This document shows, piece by piece, positions 4,887-5,552 of a stretch of 5,552 nucleotides of DNA. The notes beneath the pieces are model-generated. The model did not search any database. It was not told the DNA's origin and saw nothing but the letters and a program-made list of their open reading frames with translations. Numbering within the stretch: position 1 is the first letter of the stretch; every line of letters begins with the position of its first letter. A program made the position numbers and the translations under genes. The stretch comes from an uncultured Chloroflexota bacterium. Its GTDB lineage: Bacteria > Chloroflexota > Limnocylindria > Limnocylindrales > Limnocylindraceae. The stretch spans positions 1 to 5,552 of the forward strand of contig CAJABS010000025.1 of the NCBI GenBank assembly GCA_903938075.1. The letters run 5' to 3'.

Positions 4887-5552
4887 ATGACTCAGCAGAT
4901 GCGTCCATCACTCGATGATCCACGCGTCGCGATTCCCGCCGAATCGACGTGGTACGAGCCGGCACCAACTCCACAAACGGAGCGACAGGCGGAGTTCCTC
5001 ACGCTGCGCGAAGGCGAGATGTTCGTCAACATGGGGCCGCAGCACCCATCAACACACGGCGTGCTTCGCGTGATCATCAAGGTGAATGGCGAGAAGGTTG
5101 TCGACCTTGATCCAGTGCTCGGCTACCTACACCGCGGCGTGGAGAAGCTCTGCGAGAACGCCGACTATCACCAGGCGATCTGCTACACCGACCCACTCGA
5201 ATATGTGAGCTCGCTCTTCTGCGAAGCGGCACCAGTTGCCGCCTTTGAGAAGTTGATGGATGTCGATGTGCCGCGCCGCGCGCAATACATCCGCGTGCTC
5301 ACGATGGAACTCAACCGCATCGCGAGCCACACCCTCTTCCAGGGATGGATGGCGCTCGACCTCGGCGGCATCACTCCAATCCTTTGGGCGTTCATTGAGC
5401 GCGACGAGATCGTCGACATGCTTGCCGCCCTCACCGGCCAGAAGCTCCTCTACAACTACTACCGAATCGGCGGGGTGAACGGCGACTTGAACCATGAGTT
5501 CATGAGCCGCCTCGGCACCTGGATGAGCCGCGCCGCAGCGCAGATTGACTCC
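4887..5552 (+). CDS. nuoD: NADH-quinone oxidoreductase subunit D, 5' part (runs off the window)
   Basis: NuoD (49-kDa subunit) forms the quinone-binding cavity with NuoB. The first 222 codons are open to the window edge, roughly half of the usual 370-430 residues. Visible motifs are NMGPQHPSTHGVLR (48-61) with quinone-site H53 and H57, GYLHRGVEKL (79-88), LEYVS (105-109) with Tyr106 at the position of the quinone-contacting tyrosine, VPRRAQYIRVL (128-138), ELNRIASH (141-148) and YRIGGVNGDLNHEF (192-205). The HRG arginine, R83, aligns with NDUFS2 Arg85 (mature bovine numbering), the residue methylated by NDUFAF7. The segment usually written DRLDY reads TDPLEY here. The first 40 residues form an extension before the conserved core. 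Confidence 0.97.
   Translation, partial: MTQQMRPSLDDPRVAIPAESTWYEPAPTPQTERQAEFLTLREGEMFVNMGPQHPSTHGVLRVIIKVNGEKVVDLDPVLGYLHRGVEKLCENADYHQAICYTDPLEYVSSLFCEAAPVAAFEKLMDVDVPRRAQYIRVLTMELNRIASHTLFQGWMALDLGGITPILWAFIERDEIVDMLAALTGQKLLYNYYRIGGVNGDLNHEFMSRLGTWMSRAAAQIDS

Overview
The window is bacterial chromosome with tightly packed housekeeping genes: 4 nt, 34 nt and 72 nt between the main blocks, and overlapping or abutting genes inside the last block. It is GC-rich, and the proteins strongly favour Arg over Lys. The nuo proteins (split NuoC and NuoD, a 118-residue NuoA, NuoB with a GDCTCSGG loop) look most like complex I of Chloroflexota or neighbouring phyla. That placement is a recollection-based guess and not proven here. 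I see no mobile element, tRNA, rRNA or CRISPR array.

Layout: (1) 13-1395 (+), a PurH-family protein whose IMP cyclohydrolase half has lost its catalytic block and whose AICAR transformylase half has several altered key positions. (2) 1400-1990 (-), folK, converging on purH with 4 nt between stop codons. (3) A 34-bp divergent gap, 1991-2024, with a TANNNT hexamer exactly 7 nt before each start codon, suggesting a back-to-back pair of leaderless promoters. (4) 2025-3205 (+), a MidA/NDUFAF7-family methyltransferase gene broken by a one-base deletion near 2201 but otherwise intact. (5) A 72-bp gap with a possible -10 element and a long imperfect hairpin. (6) 3278 to the window end (+), nuoA-nuoB-nuoC-nuoD, the start of a proton-pumping NADH dehydrogenase (complex I) operon, with nuoD cut by the window edge.

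How the genes fit together: nuoA-D encode one membrane subunit and three peripheral-arm subunits around cluster N2 and the quinone site. The methyltransferase just upstream belongs to the family whose mammalian member methylates an arginine of the NuoD homologue NDUFS2; the equivalent arginine is present in this NuoD (Arg83). This suggests an enzyme-substrate neighbourhood. purH and folK both touch folate-linked one-carbon metabolism, but they are convergent and so not co-transcribed.

No dramatic new system is evident. The points most worth a second look are the catalytically eroded PurH, the frameshifted methyltransferase beside its likely substrate gene, the paired leaderless promoters, the 80-residue NuoB N-terminal extension with an EF-hand-like loop, and the structured nuoA leader.
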